DNA from: Podospora bellae-mahoneyi
Taxonomy: Eukaryota > Ascomycota > Sordariomycetes > Sordariales > Podosporaceae
Direction: 5' to 3'
Length of the DNA stretch: 64,000 bases
NCBI RefSeq assembly: GCF_035222275.1
Contig: NW_026946359.1
Coordinates: 5,518,001-5,582,000 of the forward strand
This document shows, piece after piece, positions 1 to 9,794 of this stretch. Within the stretch, counting starts at the first letter, position 1; every line of letters begins with the position of its first letter. The notes under the pieces are model-generated. The model was not told the origin of the DNA. It ran no database searches and worked only from the letters and a program-made list of their open reading frames with translations. A program made the position numbers and the translations under genes.

Positions 1-418
1 TGCTGCCATTGGAGGAGACACCTGGACGGGTGCCATTGGTCACAACTGTGCTTGGTCTGGTTGCTGGCGCAGTCGTCGATTTGACTGGTGGTCGCGATGA
101 CCCAGAGTATATGCTTCCGGAAGCGGTTGTGGGCTTATCTATCGGCCGGGAAGCTGGTTTTGGGGAGCTGATGTTGGGCCGCGATAGCCCATCTGCAGTG
201 GTCTCAGTGCGCGGTGCCTTTGGGAGCGTGTTGCGCAAATCATCCTCGGCCTTTCGTTTGGGTGCCGTCGTGCTATGTCGCGATGTGGGGTTTGAGGTCG
301 GTGATGGGCTGGGTTTCTCGCCAGTGATGGCCCCAAGAAGGTCCGCAATCTAACCACAATCGATATCAATATTAGGGGTGCGGAGACCGAGGAATCAGCA
401 CAAAATACGTACCCCCAT
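1..418 (-). CDS. SPT2-like chromatin protein, N-terminal part (runs off the left edge)
   Basis: Only the N-terminus is present. Read on the minus strand, exon 1 is six bases (418-413, Met-Gly), followed by a 63-nt intron (412-350) with donor GTACGT and acceptor TTAG. Exon 2 runs from 349 off the window. It begins IADLLGAITGEKPSP and continues as a basic Ser/Pro/Thr-rich stretch containing PKRKAEDDLRN and PKAPRTE. A short hydrophobic DLL start followed by a KRKAEDDLR-type motif resembles fungal SPT2 proteins, which are HMG-like chromatin factors acting in transcription elongation and histone recycling. The conserved SPT2 C-terminal domain lies outside the window, so the family call is inference. 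A different disordered nuclear protein remains possible. It is divergent to the P2 gene. Confidence 0.5.
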
Positions 419-1230
419 CGTCGCGCGAGTACAGCAGTATGGGCGGGATGCCGAACCCTAAATCTCGCAGTTGTCGTGATCCCTCCCCAACCTCATACGA
501 TTTGTTGGCGCGAAGTCATCGAGTGAAAACGCCAAAACGGGCCTTGCCACTGAGCGTTTCCTGTCTCGCTGTGCCAAGCGCTCAGCTATGCGGGGAACGC
601 CAGTGCTAGAGTGCTGTAAATCTGGTGAAAGCGGCTGAAATTGCGATTTTTAGGCTTCGCGATTAGGAGCGGAAACAGAAGCGGTGTGAGTCGTGGGAAA
701 GAGAAAGGGAAGAAGTCTGCGCGGTCGATGGGGACTTCAATGCTGGGAGCGCAGGCTGCTTTTAACTTGCGGGCAAACAGCCTGGCCTGGCTCGTCCTGG
801 TACAGTTCCAAGCCAAGAATGACCAAGAGACCCACTGCAAAGTCGTAACACGAACCTGGGAGAAGCTCGGAGTCAGGTATCACCGGTTCCGGAGGTCCTG
901 CCAAGCCGTGCCCGACTCAATTCATTACGTCAGCAGGAGCACGCACCTCCATGCCCTAGACAGCAAGCAGTCAGGTGATTAGTGGGGTGGGAATTTGCGG
1001 GCACAGGAACCAAAATTGTAAAATATTCCACCTTGGCTCGGGAGCTTTTATCACCGAACACAGCAACACCGCCCAGAACTAAGAAGAGTCTTTCTCCGCA
1101 CAAGCCAGCGGTTAAAATTGATTGACATCTCTTGTTCTTTACTTCTCCTAAAGAGTGAGTTTCCCTTTCAGACCCGACGCAGTTTCGAGACTCCGAGGAC
1201 TAATCACCAAGTCGCTACAGAACAGCCAAA
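419..1230. other. Divergent intergenic region, SPT2-like / RPP2
   Basis: No credible gene; the short frames here resemble no family. It holds the promoters of the two flanking divergent genes. Visible elements are AACCCTAA at 454-461, a CRE-like TTACGTCAG near 925-933, and a pyrimidine-rich leader just upstream of the P2 start codon. Confidence 0.7.
454..461. promoter_or_regulatory. AACCCTAA element (Tbf1-type)
   Basis: The octamer AACCCTAA matches the site of Tbf1/telobox-type factors, which drive ribosomal protein genes in several fungi. It lies about 770 bases upstream of the P2 gene and 40 bases upstream of the SPT2-like start, so its target is uncertain. Function is inferred from the motif only. 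Confidence 0.3.
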
Positions 1231-1683
1231 ATGAAGCACCTCGCCGCTTACCTCCTCCTCACCCTCGGTGGCAAGGCCACCCCCTCCGCTGCCGACGTCA
1301 AGGCCGTTCTCGAGTCTGTCGGTATCGAGGCTGACTCCGACCGCCTCGACAAGCTCATCTCTGAGCTCGAGGGCAAGGACATCAACGAGGTACGACCGAT
1401 CGGACAAAGTCGCAAGTGGAGGAAACAATTTTGCTAACATTGCTCGACAGCTCATCGCTGAGGGTTCTTCCAAGCTCGCTTCCGTCCCATCTGGCGGTGC
1501 TGGTGGCGCTGCCGCCGCTGGTGGTGCCGCCGCTGCCAGTGGTGCCGCTGAGGCTGCCCCTGAGGAGGCCAAGGAGGAGGGTATGTACCGCGATAATATC
1601 TGCTATGGGAAGGACAGTTCGCTAACAATCTCGCAGAGAAGGAGGAGTCCGATGACGACATGGGCTTCGGTCTCTTCGACTAA
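1231..1683 (+). CDS. RPP2: 60S acidic ribosomal protein P2
   Basis: A 111-residue cytosolic ribosomal stalk protein; P1/P2 dimers on uL10 recruit elongation factors. Three exons: 1231-1389, 1451-1580 and 1637-1683. Introns of 61 and 56 nt have donors GTACGA and GTATGT and acceptors ending CAG. The N-terminus [14 protein letters not shown] is diagnostic of P2 rather than P1. A dimerisation domain of about 60 residues is followed by an Ala/Gly hinge and the acidic tail [12 protein letters not shown], the C-terminal signature bound by translational GTPases. C-ending codons dominate, as expected of a very highly expressed gene. AATAAA at 1859-1864 is a plausible polyadenylation element. Confidence 0.97.
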
Positions 1684-2659
1684 GCGCGCCATATCGTCTT
1701 GGTTTCCGAACAAGAGCTGGGCAAATCCGAAGAACCTTAACGACTTATGCGGATGTTTACGGCGTTATCTACAGGCCATCGGCCTCGGCTGCGGACCAGG
1801 AGTTTTGGGATTTGCGCGGGCAGGTTTCTGACATCGTACAACGGCATATAGGCGGGGCAATAAAAAGCACCAAGGCTCTCTTCGGACAATGATGTTCTTT
1901 GCATTTTTGATTTGTGACATTGTTCTTTTACTCCGATTGACATGACTCTTCTGGCTGCGACTTTGAAGCGCTGTGATGTTGATCGAAACATAATTGGGAC
2001 TGTGGCATGCGCATGGTCGCAAGCTCTCAGCTCAACACCAGCTCTCCCTGTTATCGATTAATCGCTTATCAGAAGCCATGGTGGGATGTGCAAGTGGGCC
2101 TGGGACGTTGAAATGAGTGGACAATTCTTGCCTAAGGCACCGGAGCAGGCGGATGATGAAGTGGCTGGGTAATTGCCTGCATATGGAAAGCGGAGGGGAC
2201 ACGCTGAAAACGCCCTTGGCAATGCCCGGAACGCGCTAGCCTGCCCAGTTTTTTACGGTTGCTGGGTAACGGGCCAAGGAGATGGTGCGCTGTCATTGGC
2301 TGCTCCACTAGAGGCCAAAATATTCCCTCGAATTGGCAAAAGCCCAGCGTCACCCCATCTTTCCCTTGTCCACCTGCCAACTCTTGTCGTAAGTCCCATT
2401 CTCGGTAAAGATGCCATCGCGACAACGGTAGGCCTAATCGACACGATCACCAACACTTCCCGCTTATCGCCAGTTGTGCCAATTGTGTTTTACTCAAAAT
2501 CAACAGTGGTGGAAAGTATCGGATAGCACACGCGGTGTGAAGCGACGACAGACAGAAACCGACGAAAACCAGCCACCAAAATTCTAAACAACATTTCAAC
2601 AACAGCTGCCCCATAGAAAGGGGGGCCGCCCAAAAAAAGTAAACAATTGTCGCCCATTC
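1684..2659. other. Intergenic, RPP2 3' end and MPS1-like kinase promoter/leader
   Basis: Contains the 3' UTR of the P2 gene, including AATAAA near 1859, and the promoter and leader of the kinase gene. No open frame has recognisable protein character and I see no RNA gene. Confidence 0.65.
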
Positions 2660-5485
2660 ATGAACGACATGGCCACCGCCGCATCACCAACGCCAGTTGG
2701 CGGAGGGAGTCACCTCAACGCTCTGGGACGTAGAACCTCCGCCAGACAAGCGCTCCGCCGCCCGACTTCGACGTCGCTATCTTCGAGGCCGCAGCTCGGC
2801 CGTAGCGAGTCTAACCCTGCTGTCAGCGCATCTTTTTCTGGCACAACTTCGCGAGAGACGAGGGCGCATTCTCAACCTCAGTCAAACCAGCAACCAATTA
2901 CTGCTGCGCTGCATGACAGCTCCGACGATGAGGAGCCGGTGGTACCTATGAAGCTTAGCGCTTTGACAAAGGCATTGCTTAATGATGGTGCGTCCGAGGG
3001 AGTGTCCAGGGGGGGTGCGCAGTCTGTTGTCTCTGGCCGTGCTGCTTCACCGCCGCAACGTCCTGCTTCGAGGGTGACGAGGAGGTCGACTGCTAGTGTT
3101 TCTGCTTCTGCCGCTGTGGAGGATAGCGAGGCTGCTGTGGGGGAGGTGAGGCAGACGAGACGGACGGCGAGGACGAGTAGTGTCCAGCGTGGGGTTACGG
3201 GGAGATCTTCACCCCAAAGGGAGACGAGCCCTGCGCCTCAGCCACGGAAGCGCGTTGTGCGATTGAGCAATACTAGTGCTGGGAACAATGCTTTCAACTC
3301 GAGCTTTAATGGTAGCTTTGAGTCGAGTGTGAGGAGGTCATTGTCTGGTACTACTGGCCGGAGCAAGAGACAGGAGAGTGCCGAGGTGGTTGAGAAGAAG
3401 TCAGTTCAGGCTCCGGTGCCCGTTGAGCCTGAGCAGCAGGAGGTTGAACAGCAGCTTGCTGATATCAACACACCAGTTGTGCCTGTGAGGACGGTACGCA
3501 TTGCCGTCGGGTCATCTGGAAGCAAGGGGAGGTCGGATAGTTCTTCCGGTCACTCCAAGAGCTCCCGGGGATATAGCGATCATGATCAGGAGTTGGGCGA
3601 GGAACCCGCGACTGTTGGACGGTCTGTTGCTGTTGCTCCTCAAAGTTCTATGCGGATTGGGAGAATAGGGAAGATGGGCGGGAGCTTTCTCAGTGGCCCG
3701 GCTCGTCGTGGAAGGAGGAGACAGAGTGAGGAGGATGGACAAGATCATGGAGAGGGTGATGCTTTTGGCAGTGGTCAGGAGCCTGAAAGCCAACAGCCTC
3801 AGTATATGGGCCTCGGTATGGAGCAGCCACAATCATCATTCTTGGCTTCCAACTATCGCGAGTTTGCTGCTGCTTCTGGTAGCCCTGTTAGTTCCAGGGA
3901 TCCCTCAAGAGCTGCGGTCCGCAGAGGGACCTCGGCTAGCGTTTCTCCGCCAGAGGTCAGGGAGCTTGAAAGGAGCCACCTCGAGTTGGACTTCAAGATT
4001 CCTACACCCCCACCACGTGTTCCTTCCAGTCTTGGGAAGGAGAACCAAGCCCCAGCGGCGCAAAAGCCAAACCCAGTGGTGATCTCCCTTTTGGATGACA
4101 CCAAAGAGCCGGCGAAGCCCATCCAACCACTTGTAAGCGACATCAGAGCCAACGCACCACCATCCCAACGAGCAGCATCCCCTGACCGCAAGGTTCTGGC
4201 ACAGAAAAGCGAAAACACCCCCCGCCGCGCCGCACCCCCACCGCCTCCGAAAATGTCAGTGCTTGATGCTGCCACAGCCAACGCCGGTGCTTCTACTACT
4301 ACACAGGCTAGCAAGAAGAGGCAGGTCATGCTCCGAGTCAACGGCAGGACGTACACCAGAATCGACTGTATAGGCCGTGGCGGTTCGGGTAAGGTGTACC
4401 GGGTCTCTGCGGAGAACGGCAAGATGTTTGCCCTCAAGCGTGTCTCTCTTGAAAGTGCCGATGAGAACACGGTGAGAGGATTCAAGGGGGAGATTGACCT
4501 GCTCAAAAGGCTGCACGGCGTTGACAGGGTGATTCAGCTGATTGATCACGAGTTGAACCTGGAGAAGCAGCTTTTGAGTGTGCTCATGGAGGTGGGCGAG
4601 CTCGATTTTAATACTCTGCTGAAATCCCGACAGAGCGCCACGGAGGGGGCGAGGTTGGATCCGGTTTTCATCAGGTACTACTGGAAGGAGATGCTCGAGT
4701 GCGTGCAGGCTGTTCATCTCAAGGATGTAGTGCATTCGGATCTTAAGCCGGCCAACTTTGTGCTCGTGCAGGGGAGGCTCAAGCTGATTGACTTTGGGAT
4801 TGCGAACGCGATCCAAACGGAGATGACGGTCAACGTGCACAGGGAGACGCAGATTGGGACGCCGAACTACATGTCGCCCGAGTCGCTGATGGACTCTAAC
4901 CAGTATGCTTTCACGTCGGCGCACAATGGCAAGTTTTCGATCCCGCCGCCTCTGCAGCATTACCAAAAGGGGGCTCCGAGGATTATGAAGCTGGGGAAGC
5001 CGTCGGATGTTTGGTCACTGGGGTGTATCTTGTATCAGATGGTTTATGGTCTGCCGCCATTTGGCAAGATTGCGAACCAGATGTCGAGGTGTCAGGCAAT
5101 TATCAATTGGGCGTATCAGGTCGAGTTTCCCGAGGTCACGGAGGATGGGAGCCGGGTGCCGCCTTCGCTGATTAGGACGATGAGGAGGTGCTTGAACCGG
5201 GAGCAGAAGGAGAGGCCTACTTGTGAGGAGCTGTTGGCGGATACGGACCCGTTTTTGTATCCCCAGGAGTTTGACCCTGGTGTTTATGCCATGGCTGAGC
5301 AGGGCAAGGTGCTGCCTATTACGGAGGAGTTATTGGGCAGGATTATTCAGAGTGTGGTGCAAAGGTGTGGGGAGAGGATGCCGACGCCGGAGGAGATTAA
5401 GAGTGGGATGCTCACGCAGGGGTATTGGGCTGGGGTGAAAAGGGTGGTTACCGGTGCTAATAGCAGTAGTAATTCCTCGAGGTAA
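2660..5485 (+). CDS. MPS1: Mps1/TTK-type dual-specificity protein kinase
   Basis: A single-exon gene of 941 residues. Residues 1 to about 550 are Ser/Arg/Gln-rich and probably disordered. The C-terminal kinase domain (about 558-860) has a Gly loop GRGGSGKVYRV near residue 571, the VAIK-type lysine in FALKRV, catalytic HSDLKPANF near 691, DFG in LIDFGIAN near 710, and GTPNYMSPESL near 733. HSDLKPANF followed by a long insert before the DVWSLG motif is characteristic of Mps1/Mph1/TTK, the spindle assembly checkpoint kinase that phosphorylates the KNL1 MELT repeats. The start at 2660 (MNDMATAAS) is the first ATG; an in-frame ATG three codons later is an alternative. The 3' part is strongly G-rich on the coding strand. 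Confidence 0.93.
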   Translation: MNDMATAASPTPVGGGSHLNALGRRTSARQALRRPTSTSLSSRPQLGRSESNPAVSASFSGTTSRETRAHSQPQSNQQPITAALHDSSDDEEPVVPMKLSALTKALLNDGASEGVSRGGAQSVVSGRAASPPQRPASRVTRRSTASVSASAAVEDSEAAVGEVRQTRRTARTSSVQRGVTGRSSPQRETSPAPQPRKRVVRLSNTSAGNNAFNSSFNGSFESSVRRSLSGTTGRSKRQESAEVVEKKSVQAPVPVEPEQQEVEQQLADINTPVVPVRTVRIAVGSSGSKGRSDSSSGHSKSSRGYSDHDQELGEEPATVGRSVAVAPQSSMRIGRIGKMGGSFLSGPARRGRRRQSEEDGQDHGEGDAFGSGQEPESQQPQYMGLGMEQPQSSFLASNYREFAAASGSPVSSRDPSRAAVRRGTSASVSPPEVRELERSHLELDFKIPTPPPRVPSSLGKENQAPAAQKPNPVVISLLDDTKEPAKPIQPLVSDIRANAPPSQRAASPDRKVLAQKSENTPRRAAPPPPPKMSVLDAATANAGASTTTQASKKRQVMLRVNGRTYTRIDCIGRGGSGKVYRVSAENGKMFALKRVSLESADENTVRGFKGEIDLLKRLHGVDRVIQLIDHELNLEKQLLSVLMEVGELDFNTLLKSRQSATEGARLDPVFIRYYWKEMLECVQAVHLKDVVHSDLKPANFVLVQGRLKLIDFGIANAIQTEMTVNVHRETQIGTPNYMSPESLMDSNQYAFTSAHNGKFSIPPPLQHYQKGAPRIMKLGKPSDVWSLGCILYQMVYGLPPFGKIANQMSRCQAIINWAYQVEFPEVTEDGSRVPPSLIRTMRRCLNREQKERPTCEELLADTDPFLYPQEFDPGVYAMAEQGKVLPITEELLGRIIQSVVQRCGERMPTPEEIKSGMLTQGYWAGVKRVVTGANSSSNSSR

Positions 5486-6411
5486 CCCCGGGGGAGGGTT
5501 TTTGAAAACAAAAGACAGGTTGGAGGACATGGGAGTGTATTGTTGGATTTTTATGTGTGTTTGGATAATGTGTACATATACGCACACGCGCACGAGCGCG
5601 CACAGGAGACTTGGATGGAGGGTGTCTTTGGGTATCAAATCAGGGCAAGAAGAGGAGGATTATTGTTCTAGGAGTTGCAAGGGTTGGGTGATGGGAGTTG
5701 GGGTTTTCTTTCTGTTGACGAATGTTATGACGACCAAAAAGGATACTTTGATACCTGCTGGGAGGAAAGGAAGTTTGGGCGTTTAGCTTTTTCTTTGCAG
5801 TCTGTCGTTTCTGGAAGGGAGACTTGTTTTTTAGGGGTGTGATACCCCCTTGCTTCTGGAAGAGTCGTGTATTGTTTCAGCTCTTTGCTATCTCTTTTCT
5901 TACTTTTTACTATACCACACTCGACACACGCAAGGATACAGCGCTAAGATATTTTTTGCGGGGGGACGATTGTAGTTTGAGTATTGGGTCGACGGGTCTG
6001 TTTGGCTCTGGATAGAAGAGCACATAATACCACTTGAGCAGTATTTCTTTGCTATCAATAACTACTTTAACTCTACTACTCTTAACTTTTGGGGCTGGGT
6101 GGGCTGTACAGACTTGAAGATGTTGTGAGTTCGAACTTGCTTTTAAGATGACTGCCTACAGTCGTGATGCACTTACTGCCAAAGGAGGTTGGTTGATCCT
6201 TGCTTCAGATACATATATTCATACACAGTACCTCTTTTGCTGCTCAAATGGCGTACATGTACCATGTGTAGCCAAACACATACTGTTAATCGTCCTCCTG
6301 ATCCACACATATCATACAAAATGAAGCATAAGTTTACATATCCTGCTCTATCAGCATCTCTTACACCGATTACGCCACCTGGGTATCTGATTTCCTCCTC
6401 TATCACAGTAT
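5486..6411. other. Convergent intergenic region, MPS1-like kinase / SIL1
   Basis: The 3' flanks of two convergent genes. It contains a short CA/CG-alternating tract near 5580-5605 and T-rich stretches. No coding frame or structured RNA is recognisable. Confidence 0.65.
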
Positions 6412-7695
6412 CTACAGCTCCTCCTTCCCGCCTTGAGCGGCCTGCTTCTTCTTGCCCCCCTTATTATTCACCCTCCTCTGCTCGGTCACCTTCTTAAGCA
6501 GCTCATGACTCCAATGCTCTTTGTCCTTCTTGTTTCCCTTGACCCACAACCTCGCATGCCAATCCCAGCACCTCTCCACAGGCTCTTTGCCTTCTTTGTG
6601 TCTCCCCTCACAGACAACATCTGTTTGCTGTGTTCCAATGGGCCACTCACCGAGCGAGGCGCCCATGTCGCCATCAAGGAAGTTATCCAGAACCAAGATG
6701 GCTGCTTTCCTGGCCGCTGGCTCAAAGTCCCCATTGTTTTGGTCCTGGAGGTTCATAATTTGAAGGATCTGCTCCATGCCGTTGTTGGAGAGGAAATGAG
6801 ACCGGATTTTGGATGATTTCAACAAGCCAGAAATGGAGGAAATGCGAGCTTTGGATACCGCTGGGTCGGGTTGCCCAGAGGAGGGAATGAGCCGCCAGAT
6901 CAGGGTGGAAAGCGGCTCGTCTGAGCAAGAAGAGGCAAGGAGTTTGGGCCAGTGAGTTTCGATTTCGGAGAGGGCTTTGGGGTTGTTTTGCGTGACTGAT
7001 GACAAGGTAAGTGCGGCCACTCTGGCGCGAGAGAGAGTCTCGGGTGATGCAGAAGCGGTAAACAAGGCGGGGGTGTTGGCTAGGCAGAAGAGGTTGGCGA
7101 TGGTGTCGTAGTCTTCTGCTATTTTGAGGCCGTAGTAGATGTCATGGGAGACGTCAGAGAGGCTTTCCAGAGCTGAGTCGATGTCCAGGCCCTTCTTAAG
7201 ATATGTCAGAGACTCGAAAAAGGCGGCCGCGTCGTTTCCAGCGTGAGGATTGCTTTTGGGTGGTTCCTTGATCTTGCCGTCTGGATCGTATTTCGGGGCG
7301 TTTTTGGGAAGTTTTCTGGGCCTTTGTGCTGGTTCTGGTTCTGAATCAGGGGTGTCGACGGTGACTATGGAGGAGTCTACTGGAAGACCGACTAGTGATG
7401 GGTCAACCTCCTCATCTGGGATGTTGATTTTGGCTTCCTTTTGGCCGGTGTTGATGTCGAGCCTGACGTGAAGACCTAAAGGAAGATCTTGATCGGGGTG
7501 AACGATCTGGAACTCGTGGGTTGGTTGGAATATTTTGGGATAGCATTCAGCTGGATCAGTTGTGTGGCATATGAGTTCCACCTCCGCAGTTGGCGACGTT
7601 GATGGCGGCTCCTCTGATGCTGTTGTGCCTAAAACCATGAGGCCTAGGAGGCTAAGAAGGCTGATGGGAAGCATCTTTAACCGGGTTTGAGCCAT
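6412..7695 (-). CDS. SIL1: ER nucleotide exchange factor SIL1
   Basis: 427 residues, one exon. The N-terminus has a hydrophobic signal peptide (about residues 8-26, LPISLLSLLGLMVLG, cleaved near TTAS). The next region, ELICHTTDPAECYPKIF followed by HEFQIVHPDQDLPLGLHVRLD, is the conserved SIL1 start. The rest is helical armadillo-like sequence that in this family clasps the BiP/Kar2 ATPase lobe to release ADP. The protein ends GGKEEL, an ER-retrieval-like tetrapeptide, supporting a luminal location. It is divergent to the NUXM gene and convergent to the kinase gene. Confidence 0.92.
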   Translation of the reverse strand: MAQTRLKMLPISLLSLLGLMVLGTTASEEPPSTSPTAEVELICHTTDPAECYPKIFQPTHEFQIVHPDQDLPLGLHVRLDINTGQKEAKINIPDEEVDPSLVGLPVDSSIVTVDTPDSEPEPAQRPRKLPKNAPKYDPDGKIKEPPKSNPHAGNDAAAFFESLTYLKKGLDIDSALESLSDVSHDIYYGLKIAEDYDTIANLFCLANTPALFTASASPETLSRARVAALTLSSVTQNNPKALSEIETHWPKLLASSCSDEPLSTLIWRLIPSSGQPDPAVSKARISSISGLLKSSKIRSHFLSNNGMEQILQIMNLQDQNNGDFEPAARKAAILVLDNFLDGDMGASLGEWPIGTQQTDVVCEGRHKEGKEPVERCWDWHARLWVKGNKKDKEHWSHELLKKVTEQRRVNNKGGKKKQAAQGGKEEL

Positions 7696-8419
7696 CTTGT
7701 TGAGTGTGACGCCCAGGCTGAGGGAAGGGCGCTTTAGTCAGCGGAGCTGGCTTAAGTGATGTAGATGGTGGTGAGTTGAAGCCGTCAACTGATGGGATGA
7801 ATCTAAATACTTGAACAGACGCAAGCTTGTCCTCTTATTGCAGGTCTCACACCTGCTCAAAGCCAAATGACTCAATTAGAAGGTAAAAGAAAGGACAGAT
7901 TGGCTATTGTCTTCAACTTTGCCTCCTTGAAATACCTCCCCAAAAGGGGCAAAGCGAACACATTGTAATCGAGGGCTGGGTGTATACTTTACGGGGCAAA
8001 TGCTGATTGGGTAGGCGCTTGCTGACACACCCCACCGTTGGCCGCAGCCTTCAGCCTTGCGGGAAGACCAATGCCACAAAAGAGAGCTCTGACATCAAAG
8101 TCACGTGCAGCTTTCGCAACCTGTGGATGCCAAGAGCGGGATGCATGCTTGGTGAATGCAAGGTCATGGGCAAATTGTCACTCACCAACATCTTTCCAAG
8201 CGACTCGATTGTTTGGAAACCCTATAGCTTCGATATTTGAGTTTCCGGACTCGTCCAACTCCCGATTGCGGTATTGACTCTTTCCCCGGGAGCAAAGCAA
8301 ACAAGAGCGGGGCTGCGGAGGACCAAGGTGGGTCCCCTGAGCTCTACGGATCAAGAACCCAGCTCCACGCGCAAACCGACCGCCCGATCCCACAAGTGAC
8401 GACGACGACAACCACCACC
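7696..8419. other. Divergent promoter region, SIL1 / NUXM
   Basis: No gene is seen. CCAAT-type boxes lie at 8006-8010 (ATTGG) and 8068-8072 (CCAAT), compatible with HAP-complex control of a respiratory gene. An E-box-like TCACGTG lies near 8100, and TGACTCA at 7868-7874. All are short and could occur by chance. Confidence 0.55.
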
Positions 8420-9384
8420 ATGTCGGCTATCAGACAGAGAGCGGCCCTGCTCGCCCGGCAAGCCCGGCCGCAGGCTGTTCGCAACACCAGACGCTATGGC
8501 TCGAGCCACGGTCACGACCACCACCACGAGCACACGGTCGAGGAGAAGCTTGGAGTACGTTTACCCATAGCCAATTCGGTCATGATGTCGCTTGGGACCA
8601 TCAGAAAGTGGAGGACATGTGTTACGAGTCGGTGCTGACTTGCTGGAATAGACTGGCTTCTATCTCTCGGCCGCTACCCTCGCTGGTACCTGGGTTGTTT
8701 ACAAGGCCTCTCGCCCCGGCACAGACGGCGAGCTGTCGACATTCAGCAGGTGGTTGAAGGAATGGGCGGACCTCCACCAGACTTGGGAGACACGAAACGA
8801 TCTGCTCGCTGCTGCTGTCGAGCAAGCCGCCGCAGACAGACATCTCCTTCTCAACGCCCCGCGCAACAGAACCCACGATTTGAGATTTCCCGAGTACGTT
8901 TTGGACTTTCCTATCCCTACAGTATGAAGAGGTCTTGAGAGCAGCGTTCTGCCTTGCTGGAGCACCGTTGCATATTTCGAGGACAGTTACTCGCGCAATT
9001 GGCGTCTGAACTGGATATTGCAAGGAGACCCTCTTGGGCAGCTCCTGTCTTGGCAAGGAGGCCTCAATTGGGTCTAATTGCTGGTTGTCCAAACCCTCAA
9101 CTGAGGCTGCTCGTGGCTTAAACAGGCCGAGATAGCTGGGCGGGCAGTCGTTCTCCCAATGCCTGAGCTCATGAGACAGGCGCTGTGCTCTCAAGCCCTT
9201 AGACTGCTATTGGTGCACTGCATGCATACTGACACGTGACAGGGTCTTCAACACCGGTTCCCCCTTTAACGTTCCGGCTGGACACTACGTGAACATTGAC
9301 AAGGTGGTTGCCCATTACCAGCAGCAGCATCTCAAGGAGGAGGAGCGCAAGGCCAAGAAACTTGCGGCGGCCGCCCAGCAGTAG
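8420..9384 (+). CDS. NUXM: Mitochondrial complex I accessory subunit NUXM (17.8 kDa type)
   Basis: Three exons, 8420-8554, 8652-8893 and 9243-9384, give 172 residues. An Arg/Ala-rich mitochondrial presequence is followed by a His-rich stretch (GHDHHHEH) and one membrane segment (TGFYLSAATLAGTWVVYKAS). A conserved soluble part contains WETRNDLLAAAVEQAAADRH, and VFNTGSPFNVPAGHYVNID lies near the end. This matches the fungal 17.8-kDa NADH:ubiquinone oxidoreductase subunit, which sits in the complex I membrane arm and is specific to fungi and their relatives. Intron 1 is 97 nt; intron 2 is 349 nt, long for this window. Splice phases are consistent, with GA|G restoring Glu before VFNTG. Confidence 0.9.
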
Positions 9385-9794
9385 CTACTTCGTTTGAAGA
9401 AGGTCCTACATCGTTATTTCCTCACGCGTTCATCATACCAAGATACATTACCCACTTTGGGATGTTGTGGCACATGTACATAGGTAGAATCCGAGCGGCA
9501 TTGGTCAACCACAACACAACGTCGCTTCCTTAACCTTTTCTCGATACACCACCGTGTTCCTTCTTCCTTCTGCCACTCCGTTGCTTCTTCACTTGCACAA
9601 GCGCTCCTTCTTTTGACAGAGTCGTGTACCATCATCTCTCTCACGGGCCGTTGGGGTTTTCTGTTTTGCTGCCTACGCGCGAAGCTCAAGCACATGCACA
9701 CATTACCGATAACATTTTCCACTCAGCCATTGGAACTGGCACCCTTTTTGGACGACAACTTTCTTAGCTGACATTACTTTTGTACCCTATCACC
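9385..9794. other. Intergenic, NUXM 3' flank and SET gene promoter
   Basis: Both flanking genes are on the plus strand. I see a T-rich 3' flank and a pyrimidine-rich presumptive leader, with no coding or RNA feature. Confidence 0.5.

Noticed and set aside
9-353. Plus-strand open frame of 114 codons at the left edge
   Set aside because: It is the antisense shadow of the minus-strand SPT2-like frame, which has far better protein character and clear splice signals.
5574-5606. CA/CG alternating tract as possible Z-DNA
   Set aside because: Short and imperfect, in a 3' flank, with no sign of function.
6129-6140. GTTCGAACT resembling a tRNA B box
   Set aside because: No A box at the proper spacing upstream and no acceptor-stem pairing visible.
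8622-9194. 190-codon minus-strand frame over NUXM
   Set aside because: It overlaps conserved NUXM coding sequence and its intron on the opposite strand, and has no recognisable domain.
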